From the NCBI RefSeq assembly GCF_002531935.1, contig NZ_NWSV01000018.1, positions 1-64,000 on the forward strand: DNA of 64,000 nt. The letters are read 5' to 3'. Both the position numbers and the translations under genes were made by a program. Shown here piece by piece: positions 60,660 to 64,000 of the stretch. This DNA is from Rhizobium chutanense. GTDB taxonomy: Bacteria; Pseudomonadota; Alphaproteobacteria; Rhizobiales; Rhizobiaceae. Each line of letters opens with the position of its first letter. Position 1 is the stretch's first letter. A model generated the notes under the pieces. That model ran no database searches and was not told the origin of the DNA. It saw nothing but the letters and a program-made list of their open reading frames with translations.

Positions 60660-61238
60660 TCAGTGCGACCGGCTGGCCGGGCTCGGAACGTCGGGGTGGA
60701 TTTCCGCGGCCATCAGGCCCTTCTCGCCGTCGCCGAAGCGGACGAGCACCACCTGGCCGGGGCGCAGTTCCGTCAGGCCGAAGCGGCGGAGCGTTTCCAT
60801 GTGCACGAAGATGTCTTCGGTGCCCTCACCGCGCGTCAGGAAACCGAAGCCCTTGGTGCGGTTGAACCACTTGACGAGCGCCCGCTCGAGCCCGCTCGTC
60901 GCGGTGACCTGCACATGGGTGCGCACCGGCGGCATCTGCGAGGGATGAACCGCCGTCGACTGGTCCATCGAGAGGATCTTGAAAGCCTGGTAGCCGCGTT
61001 CGCGGCGCTGGATGAGGGCAACAATGCGCGTTCCCTCCAGGATCGTCTGGTAACCGTCGCGGCGCAGGCAGGTTACATGCAGGAGAACATCCTGCATACC
61101 ATTGTCTGGCACGATGAAGCCGAAACCCTTGGCGACGTCGAACCACTTGACGACGCCGGTGATTTCCACAAGATCGACCGCCTCTGCCGATAGCTCGTCA
61201 AGATCGGAGTATTCGTTCGATGAAATCCTATCAGCCAT
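60660..61238 (-). CDS. Double cold-shock domain protein
   Basis: A 192-residue protein with two cold-shock domains. The first (about residues 28-95) has VVKWFDVAKGFGFIVPDNG with RNP1 KGFGFI. The second (about 118-185) has LVKWFNRTKGFGFLTRGEG with RNP1 KGFGFL and DIFVHMETLRRFG as RNP2. A short acidic N terminus precedes them. Such double-domain forms are common in rhizobia and are RNA or single-stranded DNA binding. The ATG at 61238 has GAGGGG nine bases upstream. Confidence 0.9.
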   Translation of the reverse strand: MADRISSNEYSDLDELSAEAVDLVEITGVVKWFDVAKGFGFIVPDNGMQDVLLHVTCLRRDGYQTILEGTRIVALIQRRERGYQAFKILSMDQSTAVHPSQMPPVRTHVQVTATSGLERALVKWFNRTKGFGFLTRGEGTEDIFVHMETLRRFGLTELRPGQVVLVRFGDGEKGLMAAEIHPDVPSPASRSH

Positions 61239-61432
61239 TTCGCCAGCCCCTCGAATACGCGTCACACTGTTACGGTTAACTGATTCTTGAAATCAAGATT
61301 AACATCTTGGTAACGGATAAGCGCAAGTCCTAGTTTTCGGTTATTCCCAGCTGCACATTTTATAAAGATGACTTGCCCGAAGCTGACCTCGCATCGCCGA
61401 AAAAAGCTAGCCCCAATAAAGGAGTAAATAGA

Positions 61433-61873
61433 ATGCGTTATCTCCATACAATGGTTCGCGTCAAAGACCTGGATGCCTCGCTCGCCTTTTACACCACCCT
61501 GTTCGGGCTGGAGGAGATCCGCCGCCACGAAAACGAGAAGGGCCGATTCACCCTGGTTTTCCTGGCCGCCCGCGACGATCTCGACCGTGCGCGCAGCGAA
61601 AAGGCGCCCTGCCTCGAGCTGACCTATAACTGGGACACGGAAGATTATAGCGGAGGACGCAATTTCGGCCACCTCGCCTATGAGGTCGACGATATTTACG
61701 CAACCTGCCAGAATCTGATGGACAACGGCATCACCATCAACCGGCCGCCGCGCGACGGCAACATGGCCTTCGTGCGCTCGCCCGACGGCATCTCGATCGA
61801 AATCCTGCAGAAGGGCAGCCCGCTTCCGGCCGCCGAACCCTGGGCCTCGATGGGCAATACCGGCGCCTGGTAA
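61433..61873 (+). CDS. gloA: Lactoylglutathione lyase (glyoxalase I)
   Basis: Isomerises the hemithioacetal of methylglyoxal and glutathione to S-lactoylglutathione. The 146-residue protein has the metal ligands His5 (YLHTMVRVKD) and Glu (FGLEEIRRHENEKGRFTL) in the first half and His (GRNFGHLAYEVDDI) and Glu (SPDGISIEILQKG) in the second. AAAGGAG lies eight bases before the ATG at 61433. Length and motifs are those of Ni-type glyoxalase I. Confidence 0.94.
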   Translation: MRYLHTMVRVKDLDASLAFYTTLFGLEEIRRHENEKGRFTLVFLAARDDLDRARSEKAPCLELTYNWDTEDYSGGRNFGHLAYEVDDIYATCQNLMDNGITINRPPRDGNMAFVRSPDGISIEILQKGSPLPAAEPWASMGNTGAW

Positions 61874-62038
61874 GGATTTTTTCCGCAAGGCTTTTGCGAG
61901 GCTTGCGGCTTTTTCGATTTCGGGTCCGGCCGGCGCCTTGGCGCTTGCCGCGATCCGGCCCCGCAGGCAATCTCCCGGTGACTCGAAGCGGAGGATGGCG
62001 TTTTTCGCCCCTATTCCGCATCCACCGGAGACTGTCGC

Positions 62039-63124
62039 TTGCCCAACATGCAGATGCGGATGCCCGTGACGGGCGCTTTGCTGATCGCCACTTCGGTGCT
62101 GGCGCTGTCCGGCTGCGTCTCGGACAAGAAGGCGCTTGATTCCGCAGCCGTGGTTCCGGCGGCGCAGGCCGCCGCACCCCAGCTTGCCGCGGCAGCGCCT
62201 GCAAGCTCTCAAGCCCCAAGCCCTCAGGCCCCACGTTCGGTCTATACCGATCCCCGGCTCGTCAATGTCTCCGGCGCTCAAGCCGCACCTCAGGCCGCGG
62301 CGGCGGATCCGAACGCCGCTGTCCCGCCCGCCGATCCGGCGGCATCGGCGCCTGCCAATATCGGCGGGCTCGTCATGCAGTCGACCCGGATCAATGCGCA
62401 GGCGATGAGCATCTTTTCCGATCACCAGCCGGGGCCGCAGAACAACAGCACATCCACCGTCATCCAGCCGCAGGCCTATGCGCCGGTGGAAGGTGCAGTG
62501 CCCGCAAGAAGCAGCGTCTACAGCCAGCAGCCCACATCGGCACAACCGGCGGAACCGGTGCTGCCGCAGCAATCCTCTCAGAATGGGAGCACACAGCTTC
62601 CTCCGGTTCAGACGGCGTCGCTCGCGACCGGCAGCATTCCGACTTCGACTGTGAATGCGCTCTACAGCGCCCCGAAGCAGAACCTGCTCGGCAGCCTTTC
62701 CGGCCTGCTCCAGAAGGCATCCCTGCCCGGCATGACGCGTATCGCGCCGAACGGGCTGCATCTTCAGAACGACAAGGTCGAGGTCGGCTGCTTCAAGCCG
62801 GACCTGCTGAACGTGATCAAGACCGTCGAAAACCATTTCGGTCGGCCTGTTATCGTCACGTCAGGCTACCGCGACGAAGAGCATAACCGCCTGGTCGGCG
62901 GCGCTGACGAATCGATGCACAAGAGCTGCGAGGCAGCCGACATCCAAATCGACGGTGTCACGAAATGGGATATCGCCGCCTATATCCGCTCGCTGCCGAA
63001 CCGCGGCGGCGTCGGCACCTATTGCCACACGGATTCGGTCCACCTCGATACCGGCAAAAGCCGCGACTGGAACTGGGGTTGCGGCGGCAAACGCGCGCCG
63101 ATAACGACCGCAAGAGCGATCTGA
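62039..63124 (+). CDS. Lipoprotein of the peptidase M15 (YcbK/DUF882-like) family
   Basis: A 361-residue envelope lipoprotein. The N terminus has a signal and lipobox (VLALSGCV; Cys near residue 26), then a long low-complexity region rich in Ala, Pro, Gln and Ser (about 35-210), likely spanning the periplasm. The C-terminal domain (about 250-345) is of the M15 D-Ala-D-Ala carboxypeptidase kind: TSGYRDEEHNRLVGGADES, HKSCEAADIQ and YCHTDSVHLDTG give the zinc His, Asp and His ligands. A TTG at 62039 has GGAG eight bases before it, and the first ATG is at 62048; I kept the TTG. Peptidoglycan trimming is likely. Confidence 0.83.
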   Translation: MPNMQMRMPVTGALLIATSVLALSGCVSDKKALDSAAVVPAAQAAAPQLAAAAPASSQAPSPQAPRSVYTDPRLVNVSGAQAAPQAAAADPNAAVPPADPAASAPANIGGLVMQSTRINAQAMSIFSDHQPGPQNNSTSTVIQPQAYAPVEGAVPARSSVYSQQPTSAQPAEPVLPQQSSQNGSTQLPPVQTASLATGSIPTSTVNALYSAPKQNLLGSLSGLLQKASLPGMTRIAPNGLHLQNDKVEVGCFKPDLLNVIKTVENHFGRPVIVTSGYRDEEHNRLVGGADESMHKSCEAADIQIDGVTKWDIAAYIRSLPNRGGVGTYCHTDSVHLDTGKSRDWNWGCGGKRAPITTARAI

Positions 63125-63274
63125 TCCTGCAAGCGCGGATCGGCATAACGCTACGTCAGTTCCGCCCCGGTGGTTTGCGGCAATTCCCACAAACCGTTGA
63201 TTCGGCTAACCTAATCCTCCTAAATACACCAGCCGAAATATCTGTCATTTTTTTGCAAAAAATCGAATTTGCCG

Positions 63275-63303
63275 CTTGCGGCTTTCGAAGGTGCTGACTA
63301 TAA
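63275..63303 (+). promoter_or_regulatory. Promoter of tRNA-Glu (TTC)
   Basis: CTTGCG and CTATAA with a 17-base spacer end 20 bases before the tRNA. This is close to the rhizobial sigma-70 consensus CTTGAC-N17-CTATAT. Confidence 0.7.
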
Positions 63304-63322
63304 GGGCGCCACCACGAAGGAA

Positions 63323-63397
63323 GCGCCCTTCGTCTATCGGTTAGGACACCAGATTTTCATTCTGGGAAGAGGGGTTCGACTCCCCTAGGGCGTGCCA
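63323..63397 (+). tRNA. tRNA-Glu (anticodon TTC)
   Basis: A 75-base cloverleaf: acceptor GCGCCCT/AGGGCGT (one G-T pair), anticodon stem CCAGA/TCTGG with loop TTTTCAT (anticodon TTC), T-arm GGGGTTCGACTCCCC, discriminator G and encoded CCA. It reads GAA/GAG. Confidence 0.95.
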
Positions 63398-63435
63398 CTT
63401 CTTCTCTCTCAATTGTCAAAGCATTTCGTGATCTG

Positions 63436-63464
63436 CTTGCAGATGTCACCGCGCTTTCCTATTT
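63436..63464 (+). promoter_or_regulatory. Promoter of tRNA-Glu (CTC)
   Basis: CTTGCA and CTATTT with a 17-base spacer end 16 bases before the second tRNA-Glu, again close to the rhizobial sigma-70 pattern. The spacing to the first tRNA (38 bases) means that it could also be co-transcribed. Confidence 0.65.
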
Positions 63465-63479
63465 TAACGAAGTTGGCCT

Positions 63480-63554
63480 GCGCCCTTCGTCTATCGGTTA
63501 GGACGACAGATTCTCATTCTGTAAAGAGGGGTTCGACTCCCCTAGGGCGTACCA
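63480..63554 (+). tRNA. tRNA-Glu (anticodon CTC)
   Basis: A 75-base cloverleaf almost identical to the first tRNA-Glu: acceptor GCGCCCT/AGGGCGT, anticodon stem ACAGA/TCTGT with loop TTCTCAT (anticodon CTC), the same T-arm, discriminator A and encoded CCA. It reads GAG. Confidence 0.95.
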
Positions 63555-63645
63555 AAACATCCCAAAATCAGACACTTAGAGAAAAGCTCCGCTGAAATCA
63601 TTACATCTTTTCCCTCGTTTGTCACACCATTCAGGAGGGAAAGGC

Positions 63646-63885
63646 ATGAGTTGTTTTGCAAATCTACCGCGAGATGGCCAGGAAGCCGCCCTCAACTTCG
63701 TGCGAGTGCTGGCGGAACCATACCGGTCACATCTCGTTGTATCAGTAGGAAAGCACGGGTGTTCCTCCTGTGCGATCCGTCTTTATCAAGACTTGCCCCG
63801 CCTAGGCGGGGCTTTTTTTCCGGCAGCGTACGGGAACGGAAGGGGACAGCAAGGGTTAGTCCATTGGATCGCGGGAGAGAGGTAG
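63646..63885 (+). CDS. Weak candidate small gene (79 residues)
   Basis: The ATG at 63646 has a strong ribosome-binding site (AGGAGGG, seven bases before). The frame encodes MSCFANLPRDGQEAALNFVR and so on, with a CSSC pair near residue 46. However, it runs straight through the strong terminator at 63795-63819 and its tail has no recognisable fold. Either only the first part is translated or the frame is chance. I know no family. Confidence 0.25.
   Translation: MSCFANLPRDGQEAALNFVRVLAEPYRSHLVVSVGKHGCSSCAIRLYQDLPRLGGAFFPAAYGNGRGQQGLVHWIAGER
63745..63819 (+). ncRNA. Candidate small RNA with three hairpins
   Basis: A compact series of hairpins follows the tRNA-Glu genes. Hairpin 1 has a 7-base-pair stem (63753-63759 and 63767-63773, loop TGTTCCT). 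Hairpin 2 is GTCTT-TATC-AAGAC (63779-63792). Hairpin 3 is a terminator (63795-63812) with seven Ts. The TTCCTCCT run across loop 1 is complementary to Shine-Dalgarno sequences. The layout is that of a trans-acting, Hfq-type sRNA. The 5' end is unmapped; a weak GTATCA at 63739-63744 could be its -10 box, without a clear -35. Confidence 0.5.
63795..63819 (+). terminator. Strong intrinsic terminator
   Basis: GCCCCGCC and GGCGGGGC with a minimal loop (TA at 63803-63804) are followed by seven Ts. It would end the sRNA candidate or any transcript from 63646. I see nothing supported in the remaining 180 bases of the window. Confidence 0.85.
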
Positions 63886-64000
63886 TCCTTCGGATCGCGC
63901 AAGCCTTTCCACCTTGCGATCCACCCCATCGCAGAGTTGGGTCGTGTGGAGGAAAGTTTTCGGTCTGCTCCCAAGCGACGCTCCGCGCGGCCCGACACCT

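Noticed and set aside
63786..63998. Minus-strand frame over the last terminator
   Set aside because: It spans the complementary strand of a strong terminator and has no start support or recognisable product.

Overview
The window is a chromosomal segment of an alphaproteobacterium of the order Rhizobiales, most probably Rhizobium (R. leguminosarum/R. etli group). I infer this from the general amino-acid permease operon aapJQMP, the lpxI-type lipid A pathway, an E1-beta pyruvate dehydrogenase subunit fused to a lipoyl domain, an EipB homologue, a LexA gene preceded by a GAAC-N7-GAAC SOS box, tRNA promoters of the CTTGnn-N17-CTATnn type, and intergenic palindromic repeats of rhizobial type. Base composition is high in GC and coding density is high. 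I see no prophage, insertion sequence or CRISPR array.

Left part (0.3-16 kb). On the minus strand lie the pyruvate dehydrogenase genes pdhA-pdhB-pdhC, an SGNH hydrolase, an acetyltransferase, lpdA, two small GlsB/YeaQ-type membrane proteins and lipA: enzyme, lipoyl carriers, E3 and lipoate synthesis together. Upstream are a divIC/ftsB-like gene, eno, kdsA and a VOC-domain gene. A small choline-linked cassette follows: a betI-type repressor divergent from an orphan choline-binding protein gene (choX-like) and an alpha/beta hydrolase. lexA and comEC end tail to tail.

Middle part (18-46 kb). gltA (plus strand) converges on a long envelope and translation cluster read on the minus strand: rpsB-tsf-pyrH-frr-uppS-cdsA-rseP-bamA-lpxD-fabZ-lpxA-lpxI-lpxB. 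It links ribosome function to undecaprenyl phosphate, phospholipid, outer-membrane protein and lipid A biogenesis. After it come eipB, ridA, a glycerophosphodiesterase, a FemAB-like acetyltransferase, a HIT protein, clpS-clpA, a phasin, a DUF3126 protein, cysE, a hydrolase, a zf-CHCC protein, an FAD monooxygenase and metC.

Right part (46-64 kb). aapJQMP is followed by a more accessory-looking stretch (51-59 kb): an exported protein built of 14-residue tandem repeats, a DUF3597 protein, a small secreted protein, a GYF+RDD membrane protein, and a beta-helix/RTX calcium-binding secreted protein flanked by two unrelated P-loop kinase-like genes and by a near-identical ~29-base direct repeat. The end holds tRNA-Arg, an NDUFS4-like complex I subunit, tRNA-Pro, a DUF192 protein, a double cold-shock-domain protein, a glyoxalase, an M15-type lipoprotein peptidase, two tRNA-Glu genes each with its own promoter, and a compact three-hairpin small-RNA candidate. 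The items most worth a second look are the direct repeat around the beta-helix gene, the sRNA candidate, the orphan choline cassette, the alternative hairpins upstream of pdhA, and the 14-residue repeat protein.
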